Origin: Chryseobacterium defluvii
Lineage (GTDB): Bacteria; Bacteroidota; Bacteroidia; Flavobacteriales; Weeksellaceae
Assembly (NCBI RefSeq): GCF_014204415.1
Contig: NZ_JACHLE010000008.1
Location: forward strand, 1-64,000
Direction of reading: 5' to 3'
DNA: 64,000 nucleotides
The notes below the pieces were generated by a model. The model did not search any database, was not told the origin of the DNA, and saw only the letters and a list, made by a program, of their open reading frames with translations. Made by a program: the position numbers and the translations under genes. Every line of letters starts with the position of its first letter. The stretch's first letter is position 1. Shown here in pieces: positions 26,416-34,631 of the stretch.

Positions 26416-28911
26416 ATGGAAAAGTTAAAAAACTATATCTGTGGAGAATGGGTAGAAGGAAACGGAAACGGAATTCCTTTATACAATGCGGTAAACGGAG
26501 AACAGGTAGCTGTTTCAGATACAGAAGGGCTTAATTTTGAGCAGGCTCTTGATTTCGGAAGAACAGTAGGGTACAAAAACCTGTCTTCAATGACTTTCTA
26601 TGATCGTGGAGAGATGCTGAAAAAAGTGGCTCTTTACCTGTTGGAAAGAAAGAAAAAATATTACGAATTATCATATAAAACTGGGGCAACTCACGTTGAT
26701 TCTTGGGTAGATATCGAAGGAGGTTTCGGAACTTTCTTCACTTATTCTGGTTTGGCAAAAAGAACGCTTCCAAACACACCATTTTGGGTAGATGGAGATA
26801 CACAGAAAATTTCTGCTAACGGAACTCACCTGGGAACTCACATTTTGACTCCAAATGAAGGGGTTTCAATCCAGATCAATGCCTATAACTTTCCGGTTTG
26901 GGGAATGTTGGAGAAATTGTCAACCTCATTATTGGCAGGGGTTCCTTCCATTGTGAAGCCGTCTCCTTTTGGTTCATATTTGACGAATGCTGTTTTTCAG
27001 GATATGATCGAAAGCGGGCATCTTCCCGAAGGTGCGCTTCAGTTAGTTTGTGGTGAGCCGGGAAATATTCTTGAATATGTTCAGGATGGAGACTCCGTAT
27101 TATTTACGGGTTCTGCTACTACAGGTAGAAAATTAAAATCTTTACCATCAGTGGCAGGAAATGCAGTACGTTTCAATATGGAAGCAGATTCTTTGAACTG
27201 TTCGATCCTTGGACTAGATGCAAAACCCGGAACTCCTGAATTTGATCTGTTTATCAAAGAAGTTCGTAACGAAATGACTACAAAAGCCGGTCAGAAATGT
27301 ACGGCGATCAGAAGAATTATCGTTCCTGAACATTTGGTTGGAGACGTTCAAAATGCTTTATCTAAAGCTTTAGATCAGACAAAAATTGGAAACCCATTAA
27401 GCAGAGAAACTAGAATGGGATCTCTTGTCGGAAAACAACAATATGATGAGGTTCTTAGAAAAATAGACATCCTAAAAGCAGAAACAGAGCTTGTTTATGA
27501 TGGAAAACATGAGCTTGTAGATGCAGACTACGAAAAAGGATCATTCATGAGTCCGAAATTGTTCCTGAATGACAAACCTTTCGAGAAAAACATCTCTCAC
27601 GATGTAGAAGCATTCGGTCCGGTTTCTACTTTGATGCCTTACAAAGATGCAGAAGAAGCGGCAGCTTTGGCAAAAAGAGGAAAAGGGAGTCTGGTAGGTT
27701 CCATCATTTCTTATGATAACGAATTTGTAGCCGAAACTTCATGGAAAATGGCTTCCCAACACGGAAGAGTTTTCGTATTGAACAGAGACAACGCTAAAGA
27801 AAGTACAGGTCACGGTTCACCATTGCCTACCTTAATGCACGGAGGCCCGGGTAGAGCAGGGGGCGGTGAAGAAATGGGCGGATTGAACGGTCTTCATTTC
27901 TTCTTACAAAAAACAGCAATCCAGGGTTCACCGGATATTTTAACGGCTATTACTAAAATATATCAGCAGGGCGCTGAGAAAAAATACTCAGACAAACATC
28001 CATTCCAAAAATATTTTGAAGAAGTAGAAGTGGGAGACTCTCTGGAAACTGCGGGAAGAACCGTTACAGATGCAGATATCGTAAACTTCTCCAATGTTTC
28101 ATGGGATCATTTCTACGCACATACAGATGCTACAAGTTTAACAGGAACTATCTTCGATAAAACAGTTGCTCACGGATATTTCATCCTTTCTGCGGCGGCG
28201 GGATTATTCGTTTCAGGTAAAAAAGGACCTGTAATTGCCAATTACGGACTTGAAAACTGTTCATTCTTTAAACCTGTTTATGCCGGAGATACGATCACTG
28301 TTTATTTAACAGCAAAAGAAAAGATCAATAGAGGAGTAAAAGGAAGAAACATTCCTTCTGGGGTTGTGAAATGGTTGGTTGAAGTTGTGAATCAAAGAGA
28401 AGAAGTAGTTTGTGTAGCTACGATTTTAACTTTAGTGGCTAAACAATCTCCTTTCATTGATCTGAAAGTGAAAAATATCCAGAAAATTTTAAATGGTTTA
28501 ACTGAAAGTTCTCAGGCAAAATGGGGCAAAATGACTCCACAGGAAATGCTTGAGCACCTTGAAACTACTGTAAATCACAGCATAGGAGAACCGGAAGCTG
28601 AAAAATGCTACACTCCGGAAGAAAATCTGGAAAAATATCAGGACTCTTTGTACAATCATAGAAAAATGCCAAAAGATTTCCCGGCTCCTTTCTTACCGGA
28701 TGATGGAAGTTTACCCCCATTAAAGCATAAAAACTTAGAGGCAGCCAGAGAATCTTTTCTTAATACCATTCAGAAGTATATTATTTATTACAGAGAAAAT
28801 CCGGAAGCAGAGCATTTACATTTTGTTTTCGGTAAACTGAATAAAGAAATGATGGAACTGATGCACAGAAAACATTTCACTCATCACTTTGAGCAGTTTG
28901 GATTGATTTAA
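26416..28911 (+). CDS. paaZ: PaaZ bifunctional ring-opening enzyme with extra C-terminal domain
   Basis: The N-terminal aldehyde dehydrogenase (about 1-510; LFTGSATTGRKL, catalytic Cys in AGQKCTAIRR) and the MaoC-like hydratase (about 530-680; VGDSLETAGRTVTDADIVNF, WDHFYAHTD) are those of PaaZ. They hydrolyse oxepin-CoA and oxidise the resulting semialdehyde. PaaZ is normally about 680 residues; this one is 831. The additional 150 residues contain WGKMTPQEMLEHLE, FVFGKLNKEMMELMH and KHFTHHFEQFGL, the pattern of DUF1569/DinB-like four-helix proteins with a His-rich metal site. Its role is unknown. The reading frame is continuous across the junction. Confidence 0.93.
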   Translation: MEKLKNYICGEWVEGNGNGIPLYNAVNGEQVAVSDTEGLNFEQALDFGRTVGYKNLSSMTFYDRGEMLKKVALYLLERKKKYYELSYKTGATHVDSWVDIEGGFGTFFTYSGLAKRTLPNTPFWVDGDTQKISANGTHLGTHILTPNEGVSIQINAYNFPVWGMLEKLSTSLLAGVPSIVKPSPFGSYLTNAVFQDMIESGHLPEGALQLVCGEPGNILEYVQDGDSVLFTGSATTGRKLKSLPSVAGNAVRFNMEADSLNCSILGLDAKPGTPEFDLFIKEVRNEMTTKAGQKCTAIRRIIVPEHLVGDVQNALSKALDQTKIGNPLSRETRMGSLVGKQQYDEVLRKIDILKAETELVYDGKHELVDADYEKGSFMSPKLFLNDKPFEKNISHDVEAFGPVSTLMPYKDAEEAAALAKRGKGSLVGSIISYDNEFVAETSWKMASQHGRVFVLNRDNAKESTGHGSPLPTLMHGGPGRAGGGEEMGGLNGLHFFLQKTAIQGSPDILTAITKIYQQGAEKKYSDKHPFQKYFEEVEVGDSLETAGRTVTDADIVNFSNVSWDHFYAHTDATSLTGTIFDKTVAHGYFILSAAAGLFVSGKKGPVIANYGLENCSFFKPVYAGDTITVYLTAKEKINRGVKGRNIPSGVVKWLVEVVNQREEVVCVATILTLVAKQSPFIDLKVKNIQKILNGLTESSQAKWGKMTPQEMLEHLETTVNHSIGEPEAEKCYTPEENLEKYQDSLYNHRKMPKDFPAPFLPDDGSLPPLKHKNLEAARESFLNTIQKYIIYYRENPEAEHLHFVFGKLNKEMMELMHRKHFTHHFEQFGLI

Positions 28912-28926
28912 TAAGTTGAGAAATTT

Positions 28927-28980
28927 AATAATATAACAATGTAGCAGTTTACCAATAATTGCTGCATTGTTTCATTTTTA
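28927..28980. repeat. paa-type intergenic repeat 10
   Basis: ATATAACAATGTAGCAGTTT on the left with AATTGCTGCATTGTTTCATT on the right. It is the last copy, just past paaZ and next to a frameshifted gene. Confidence 0.55.
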
Positions 28981-28988
28981 TATTATTT

Positions 28989-29671
28989 ATGGAAACTTTT
29001 GCAAACAGAGTCATAGAATTCAACAGGAATTTGCAGTATTCCGGAAATTTACCAGAAGATTTCCAGGTACTGAATCCCCATCTCGATAATCCCGAAACCA
29101 TGAAAGTGATGCAGGAGTTTTATCACAAATACTATAACGATTCAAACCAAAGAAAATTCATCATCGGGATCAATCCCAGCCGGCACGGAGCCGGAGTTAC
29201 CGGAGTACCCTTTACCGATACAAAACGCCTCGAAAGTGCTTGCGGAATTGTGATGAAATCTGCTCATACACACGAGATTTCGTCGGTTTTTATCTACGAT
29301 ATGATCGGGCATTATGGCGGAGTTGAGGAGTTCTACAGAGACTGTTATATCAATTCACCCTTTCCTTTGGCCATTGTAAGAAAATCAAAGAACGGCGGCT
29401 GAATGCCAATTATTACGATGATAAAAGACTATTTGAAGATGTGAAAGGCTTTATGATCGACTCATTGAAGAAACATATCAGTCTTAATCTGGATACTTCA
29501 GAGGTATTCATTCTCGGGAAAAAGAATGCAGATTTTATAGCTAAATTAAATCAGGAAGAAAAATTGTTTGATACCATGACGGTTTTAGATCATCCGCGGT
29601 TTATTCAGCAATATAAATCAAAGGAAAAAGACCTGTATATTGACAAGTATATTCTGGCTTTGAAAAAATAA
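28989..29671 (+). pseudogene. Frameshifted SMUG2-like uracil-DNA glycosylase family gene
   Basis: The first part (METFANRVIEF... to about codon 137) carries FIIGINPSRHGAGVTGVPFTD and SSVFIYDMIGHYGG, typical of the SMUG2-type DUF4918 glycosylases. It runs into a TGA at 29400-29402 after KSKNGG. The second part continues one frame over as RLNANYYDDKRLFEDV and on to DHPRFIQQYKSK...DKYILALKK, ending at 29671. One missing base near 29390-29398 explains the split. The intact protein would be about 227 residues, the family's size. A real mutation and a sequence error cannot be told apart here. Confidence 0.85.
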
Positions 29672-29701
29672 ACCTCTCCTGATACCAGAAGAGGTTTTTT
29701 C
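29671..29701. terminator. Terminator between convergent genes
   Basis: AACCTCT (29671-29677) pairs with AGAGGTT (29690-29696), followed by a T-run. It lies after the glycosylase pseudogene; the complementary strand can serve the T9SS gene. Confidence 0.75.
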
Positions 29702-29746
29702 AAACTTTATACAAAAGTTTTCATGGTTGTTAGTTGGTATAATAAG

Positions 29747-30568
29747 CTATCTCTTGATAATCTTATGCGTTTCGGAAGCCGTTTTGATCAGATAGATCCC
29801 ATTGGGAAGGTCGGAAACATCTGCTTTGTTTTCGCCTTGTATTACTTCCAGTGATTTTACAAGTTTACCTGCCTGATCATAAATATTTGCTCTGGAACTT
29901 TCATCACTTCTTATTGAGAAAGGGCCATAAATAGGGTTGGGATACACACTGAGAGCATTTTTTGAAACTTTTATTTCATTGGCTGCTAAAACCATCCCTG
30001 AATCTTTTACCCAGGTGAAGGCATCCAGCCCGGCGTAAGTATATGCCCCGCCCAGCGTGATCTGAAGCTCATCTATGATGATGTTGCTATAATTCTGGGC
30101 ATTGAGATTGGTAAGATCGATCAGGGTGTAGCCGTTTGTTGTCCCCAGTGATGTCGCGAAGCCTGTAGTCTTGGTTTGGGTGAATTTGGTCACTCCGCTC
30201 AGTTTTCCTGTTACCGTAAGCGTTCCGGAAACAGTCTGATCCAATGAAGTATTGGAAAGATATATCCAGAATCGGTTGGCTTTAAACAAATTCGAAGTTG
30301 TTTTCAGGCTGAAAGAAGCCCCGTTGCCTGCAGAATTCGAATTGTCAATATACCGGTTGTCGTTTGCTGTCCCGCTCCATCCGGTTCCCGGGTAGTTGGC
30401 TTGCAGGTCAAAAGTCGTTACATGTGAATTAATGTTGAAAATCACTCCATTGTCTGTAAAGCTTGAGCTGCTGTGAGACTCTGTTTCAAACATCTCTGTA
30501 CTGGTTTGCCCAAGCGAAAGGATCGAAGTGAGAGCCGTACAGATCGTTAAAAAAATAGTTCTTTTCAT
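29747..30568 (-). CDS. Type IX secretion cargo with C-terminal sorting domain
   Basis: 273 residues with a signal peptide (KRTIFLTICTALTSILSLG) and an N-terminal beta-rich region (about 25-190) with a Gly/Asn/Thr composition but no domain I can name. The C-terminal type A sorting domain reads LSVYPNPIYGPFSIRSD, then GKLVKSLEVIQGENKADVSDLPNGIYLIK. The sorting domain directs export through the type IX system and is usually removed or exchanged at the surface. The gene is 24 bases downstream of the tail-collar gene on the same strand. Confidence 0.9.
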   Translation of the reverse strand: MKRTIFLTICTALTSILSLGQTSTEMFETESHSSSSFTDNGVIFNINSHVTTFDLQANYPGTGWSGTANDNRYIDNSNSAGNGASFSLKTTSNLFKANRFWIYLSNTSLDQTVSGTLTVTGKLSGVTKFTQTKTTGFATSLGTTNGYTLIDLTNLNAQNYSNIIIDELQITLGGAYTYAGLDAFTWVKDSGMVLAANEIKVSKNALSVYPNPIYGPFSIRSDESSRANIYDQAGKLVKSLEVIQGENKADVSDLPNGIYLIKTASETHKIIKR

Positions 30569-30592
30569 GATTTTAAATTTAGGGGTGAAATA

Positions 30593-31144
30593 TTAATCTC
30601 TCGGAGGATAAATCCCATAGGCACAGATAATATAATTAAGTCCCAAATAAGGAGGCATATTATCAACCGGAAGATTTTGTCCTGCATAAGAAATTGACTG
30701 AGCATTGATCGCGGTATCCGGAGCTGCATTATTGATAAAGCTAGGTACTGCCGTAAAATCTCTGCCGTTCTGTGTTCCTGTAATGGCAAGGGTAGCTGTA
30801 TTGGTAGGAGTTGCGGTATTAGCGTTCTTGTTGGCTACTTTCAATTGAAAACCGGCAGGAATACTAGGTAAGTTTTGTGTAGTAAGCGTTGTTGTAGGTG
30901 TTCCTGCGGCCTCACCCAATTGATAACTTCTTCCCGTTTTGGAATTTCCTGCTCCCAGGGCCATACTTCCCCTAAGATCAGGTAAAGCAAATGTTGTGAT
31001 TCCGTCACCACCATAGGTTGTACCTAAAATTGAGAACAAAGCCGTATTTTGGGAAATACTTAATAATCTTCCATCGCAGAACATCCAGTTTCTAGGAGCA
31101 AAGTTTCCTGCAAATAATTTGATGATTCCGATAAATTCGTCCAT
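30593..31144 (-). CDS. Tail-collar (MdpB-like) domain protein
   Basis: The ATG at 31144 (MDEFIGIIKLFAGNFAP) matches the usual family start; the frame is open further upstream without support. The 183-residue protein has the phage tail-collar signature NWMFCDGRLLSISQNTALFS and TFALPDLRG near the N terminus, and a Thr/Asn/Ala-rich rest. Related stand-alone proteins in Bacteroidota are annotated as microcystin-dependent-protein-like or tail-fibre-like. No other phage gene is present, so this is probably not a prophage remnant. Confidence 0.85.
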   Translation of the reverse strand: MDEFIGIIKLFAGNFAPRNWMFCDGRLLSISQNTALFSILGTTYGGDGITTFALPDLRGSMALGAGNSKTGRSYQLGEAAGTPTTTLTTQNLPSIPAGFQLKVANKNANTATPTNTATLAITGTQNGRDFTAVPSFINNAAPDTAINAQSISYAGQNLPVDNMPPYLGLNYIICAYGIYPPRD

Positions 31145-31304
31145 GGTAATATACTTTTTCAGTTTAAATTTCCTACTCTGTCTGTTGGCTTTTCGGATTC
31201 CGCCATTGTTCATGATACATATTGAAAATTTCCGCCTCAATGAACACTTCAAAGAAACGATATAAATAGAGGCGAAAATAGAGTAGAAAATACCAAATTA
31301 TCCG

Positions 31305-31322
31305 TTACGTATTTATACGTAA
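31305..31322. promoter_or_regulatory. Perfect palindrome in a divergent promoter region
   Basis: TTACGTA-TTTA-TACGTAA is a 7-bp perfect inverted repeat, extended by one wobble and two G-C pairs to span about 31302-31325. It lies 26 bases before the -7 element of the plus-strand hydratase gene and about 160 bases upstream of the minus-strand tail-collar gene. It shares CGTnnTTnTACG with the palindrome at 10868-10885. Confidence 0.5.
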
Positions 31323-31330
31323 TGGCGGGT

Positions 31331-31358
31331 TTGAACTGGCTAATATTTAGTATTTTTG
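31331..31358 (+). promoter_or_regulatory. Promoter of the enoyl-CoA hydratase gene
   Basis: TTG (31331-31333), a 17-base spacer and TATTTTTG (31351-31358) match the Bacteroidota promoter consensus completely. The start codon follows 25 bases later. Confidence 0.7.
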
Positions 31359-31382
31359 CGGAGATTAATATAAAATTTAAAA

Positions 31383-32147
31383 ATGAACGAATTCGTAGCA
31401 TCAGAACTTAAGAACAATATTGCCGAAATTACATTCGGGACGCCAAAAAGTAATTCTCTTCCGGGAGCAATTCTCGAAAAACTGGCCCAAACTATTCTGG
31501 AAGAAGGTGCAAAAGAAGAGGTGAAAGCTATCCTGATCAAAAGCGAAGGAGAAAAGGCATTTTGTGCGGGAGCAAGCTTCGATGAGTTGTTGTCCATAGA
31601 AGAATTAGAAGCTTCCACGAAGTTTTTCGGAGGTTTTGCCAAAGTGCTGAATGCGATGAGAAACTGTGGGAAAATTGTAGTGGTAAGAGTACAGGGAAAA
31701 ACAACAGGAGGCGGAGTTGGAATTGCCTGCGGTGCTGATTACTGTTTTGCGACCAAAGATTCTTCTTTAGCATTAACGGAAATTAATTTAGGGATTGGCC
31801 CTTTCGTGATCGGCCCGTATGTCGAAAGGAAAATAGGAAAGTCCCAATTCTCGGCGATGGCTATTGATGCGGATTTCAGATCTGCAGAATGGGCGGAGCA
31901 GCACAATATTTACCATTCGGTATCAGAAAATATTGAAGAAATGGATGGTAAACTGGATAAGTTTTTACAGACCTTGGCTTCCAGAAGCAGCGATGCACTG
32001 GCATTAATTAAAAAAGTATCCTGGGAAGGAACGGAGCATTTCAATGAACTAATGCCTGCAAGAATTCATATGAGTGCAAGCCTGATCTTAGAAGATTCGG
32101 CTAAGAAAAATATAGAATTAATAAAAGAGAGATTAAAGGTAAAGTAA
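31383..32147 (+). CDS. Enoyl-CoA hydratase/isomerase family protein
   Basis: A 254-residue crotonase-fold protein with AFCAGASFDELL and GKTTGGGVGIACGADYCFA at the oxyanion hole, and EINLGIGPFVIGPYVERKIG in the active-site region. It is distinct from PaaG (no YNPLV or PDTGGT). The missing 2,3-dehydroadipyl-CoA hydratase (PaaF) of the nearby pathway would be of this type, but methylglutaconyl-CoA or another short-chain hydratase activity is equally possible. It has its own promoter and is monocistronic. Confidence 0.88.
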   Translation: MNEFVASELKNNIAEITFGTPKSNSLPGAILEKLAQTILEEGAKEEVKAILIKSEGEKAFCAGASFDELLSIEELEASTKFFGGFAKVLNAMRNCGKIVVVRVQGKTTGGGVGIACGADYCFATKDSSLALTEINLGIGPFVIGPYVERKIGKSQFSAMAIDADFRSAEWAEQHNIYHSVSENIEEMDGKLDKFLQTLASRSSDALALIKKVSWEGTEHFNELMPARIHMSASLILEDSAKKNIELIKERLKVK

Positions 32148-32257
32148 TTTTATATTCTTAGTATTCTTCCGAATACTTTAGGCTTCATTCTCTGATTTTC
32201 GTCTGCGTCAGGATGACCGTAAATGTAAAATTAATCACCCGGATTTTATTATTTAAG

Positions 32258-32285
32258 CAAAGCCTTGCTAAAGCAAGGCTTTGTT
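32258..32285. terminator. Bidirectional terminator
   Basis: CAAAGCCTTGCT-AA-AGCAAGGCTTTG (32258-32283) is a perfect 12-bp stem between two convergent genes, with TTTC on the right and A/T-rich sequence on the left. A smaller stem AGTATTC-TTCC-GAATACT lies upstream near 32160. Confidence 0.75.
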
Positions 32286-32287
32286 TC

Positions 32288-33889
32288 TTATGATTTTAGT
32301 AAATTGATAGAAACCGTAGCCAGTTCTGAATCGGGAAATTTCCTGAAAAGTTCTTGATCTATATTCAGCCCCGTTTCCAGACAAAGTTTCCTGAAAACAT
32401 CAATTTCCAGAATATACTGGTCGGAATAGCCATGGGTGGCTTCATAAGCTGTAGCAGCAGTTTTTCCTATGTTTCCGCTTGTAAGTTTCGGATCCAGGGC
32501 ATGCAGTTCAATGATCAGAAGCCCGTTCTTCCGGATGTAGGGCATCCAGAGGTCAAGATGCTCTTTCAGGCTTTCTTCCACCAGCTTGTTAGATAATCTT
32601 TTTCCTCTGAAGGCATAAGCGCCGGTTGAGGTGCTTATCCTTTCCGGATTCTTGTTTTCAGGAGTTTTCCAGATCCTGTTATGATCCAAAAATGTTCTTA
32701 TATTCAGAAGATCGGAAAGCTCAATATCATAATCCTTTTTCAGGTCCTCTGCCAGTTTTTTAGGATTACCGATATCACCCCATATGACCTTCGCCCAGAT
32801 ATCATTGCTGATGAGGTTGGCCCTGGTGGCTTTTAATGCAGCAGGATTGTAATCTGCACCTACTAAAAATAATGGATATTCTTCCAGCATTTTTCCGCGG
32901 ATCGTATGCCTTTCTATCGTATTGAAGATATGCTGGATAAAAGCCCCGTTCCCGCAGCCCATATCCAGAACCCCTTTCGGCTGCAGATGAATAGGCTGAT
33001 TAAAGATTTCGATGATAAAATCATTGGCCACCTTAAAATAATTAGAATGAGCTCCGCCGCTTCCCCAGACATTCATAGCACGGTCTACATGAATTTCGTC
33101 TTCTCCTTCTTTAATTTCCCTCATTTTTGAAGCATTGCCAAACAGCAGGTCATCCATTTTATTTAACAGGGGAAGATAAGAGACCGTTACCCCATAAGAG
33201 GCTGCCCTTTTGGCAAAATAAATTCCCGTCTCCGTAAATTTATAATTATTACCTGATTTTTTGAACCATTCCAGATGAGTGAGGAAATCCAGGATCACTT
33301 CAAAATTTTCTTCATTCTTATGAAATTCAGCAGCCTGAAATGAAGTCTCCATAAAATATTTGTGGAACATCCCTGTCATACCAAGATATACAATGACAGG
33401 GCCGATAATACAGCCTTCAATATGCTTGAGGATCTGCTCCTGGATCTTTTTCTCCTCAGGATGATCAGAGATTGTCATCCCGAAATTATTTTGGATGGAA
33501 AGGATGAGCCGGGTGAATTCTTCAATGAATGAATGTTCAACGATCTGATTCCTTATATCCGTTGATTTTCTCTGAAACGGGATCACTTTAAAATAAAGAG
33601 GAGAGTACTTTTGCAGATATTGGGTGTGGGTATTGGCTGATAGGATGACCTCATCTTTTGCATTATCTACCTTGTAATCCAAAAACCCCTGAGAAGCCAG
33701 TGTACGCAAAGCTACATTCAGGTAACCGTCATTGGCTTTGAACGTTTCAGTGAGCACAGAAAGGCTTACTTCATTTTTGTCAATGATATAACAGATAATA
33801 TCTTTCTTTACAAGCGATGTGACCGTAGGAGCGGTAACAATACCATCCAGATGCCTGAATATTAAGGAGCGTAAAATCTCTTTATTCAT
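32288..33889 (-). CDS. Class I SAM-dependent methyltransferase with N-terminal winged helix
   Basis: 533 residues. An N-terminal region (about 1-100) reads like a winged-helix dimerisation domain (LRTLASQGFLDY). The SAM-binding motif GVLDMGCGNGAFIQHI (about 310) and acidic motif LVGADYNPAALKATRANL follow. The large insert and the segment SDLLNIRTFLDHNRIW resemble the AprA-type MT2-like methyltransferases found in polyketide assembly enzymes. The methyl acceptor is unknown and no biosynthetic genes are adjacent. It is convergent with the hydratase and divergent from the 34-kb membrane group. Confidence 0.8.
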   Translation of the reverse strand: MNKEILRSLIFRHLDGIVTAPTVTSLVKKDIICYIIDKNEVSLSVLTETFKANDGYLNVALRTLASQGFLDYKVDNAKDEVILSANTHTQYLQKYSPLYFKVIPFQRKSTDIRNQIVEHSFIEEFTRLILSIQNNFGMTISDHPEEKKIQEQILKHIEGCIIGPVIVYLGMTGMFHKYFMETSFQAAEFHKNEENFEVILDFLTHLEWFKKSGNNYKFTETGIYFAKRAASYGVTVSYLPLLNKMDDLLFGNASKMREIKEGEDEIHVDRAMNVWGSGGAHSNYFKVANDFIIEIFNQPIHLQPKGVLDMGCGNGAFIQHIFNTIERHTIRGKMLEEYPLFLVGADYNPAALKATRANLISNDIWAKVIWGDIGNPKKLAEDLKKDYDIELSDLLNIRTFLDHNRIWKTPENKNPERISTSTGAYAFRGKRLSNKLVEESLKEHLDLWMPYIRKNGLLIIELHALDPKLTSGNIGKTAATAYEATHGYSDQYILEIDVFRKLCLETGLNIDQELFRKFPDSELATVSINLLKS

Positions 33890-33966
33890 GAATTCCCAAA
33901 TTAGTTTCCTTAAAGTTAAGAATTATTCAGCACATAAAATTCATAGAGAAAATTTAAAAAAATATT

Positions 33967-33995
33967 TTGGGATTTGAAATTTAATTATAACTTTG
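33967..33995 (+). promoter_or_regulatory. Promoter of the 34-kb membrane gene group
   Basis: TTG (33967-33969), 18 bases, TAACTTTG (33988-33995). The -7 element overlaps the left arm of the palindrome at 33990-34006. Confidence 0.7.
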
Positions 33996-34006
33996 TATTT
34001 CAAAGT
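33990..34006. promoter_or_regulatory. Operator candidate 1 (ACTTTG-N5-CAAAGT)
   Basis: ACTTTG-TATTT-CAAAGT is a perfect 6-bp inverted repeat over the -7 element and predicted start. The same 17-mer occurs at 35565-35581. The winged-helix protein encoded between them is the obvious candidate to bind both. Confidence 0.65.
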
Positions 34007-34013
34007 TCTTTAT

Positions 34014-34631
34014 ATGGATTCAAAAAACTATCACGAAGACTTATCGCATATTCGTTCCATGATGGAACGTTCTTCCAGGTTTATTTCACTGAGCGGATTA
34101 TCAGGGGTTTTTGCCGGTTTGGCGGCCATTATCGGGGCAGTGTATGTATATTTTGTGTTTCAGAGAGAAGGAATTGATTATTTTGATGGTGAAAGAAACA
34201 TCTATGGTCCGGCTTTAGTAAAAGAATTAGTAATTATAGGAACTTTGATCTTAATTACTGCCGTGTCATGCGGATACCTCTTTACAGCCCATAAAAGTAA
34301 GAAGAAAGGATTGAAAATGTGGGATGCAACTACAAAACGCCTTCTGATCACCTTTATGGTTCCCTTGGTAACCGGGGGATTTGTTTGCATTGCTCTACTG
34401 TATCACCATCTTTTTGCATTAATTGCACCTGCAACCTTGATTTTTTACGGGCTGGCTTTGGTGAGTGCGGAAAGATATACCTTAACGGATATAAAATATT
34501 TAGGATATTGCCAGATTGTTTTAGGATTGGTTTCCCTGTTTATGCTGGGGTGGGGATTAGTAGCCTGGGCAATAGGGTTCGGGGTTTTGCATATCGTCTA
34601 TGGGCTGATTATGCATAAGAAGTATAAATAA
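34014..34631 (+). CDS. Four-helix inner membrane protein
   Basis: The start was placed at the ATG of MDSKNYHEDLSHIRSMMERSS; an in-frame TTG upstream lies within the operator. The 205-residue protein has a soluble N-terminal helix (about 1-25) and about five hydrophobic segments, with no enzyme motif. Proteins with this DLxxIRxMMERSSRFxSLSG beginning are common in Flavobacteriia beside small winged-helix regulators, but their role is unknown. The stop overlaps the next ATG by one base, so the genes are coupled. Confidence 0.85.
   Translation: MDSKNYHEDLSHIRSMMERSSRFISLSGLSGVFAGLAAIIGAVYVYFVFQREGIDYFDGERNIYGPALVKELVIIGTLILITAVSCGYLFTAHKSKKKGLKMWDATTKRLLITFMVPLVTGGFVCIALLYHHLFALIAPATLIFYGLALVSAERYTLTDIKYLGYCQIVLGLVSLFMLGWGLVAWAIGFGVLHIVYGLIMHKKYK

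Noticed and set aside
16397..28980. CRISPR array
   Set aside because: The repeats are imperfect, inverted, spread over many genes and without constant spacers. No cas gene is present.
30593..31144. Prophage remnant from the tail-collar protein
   Set aside because: No capsid, portal, integrase or other tail gene is near. Stand-alone tail-collar proteins are common in Bacteroidota.
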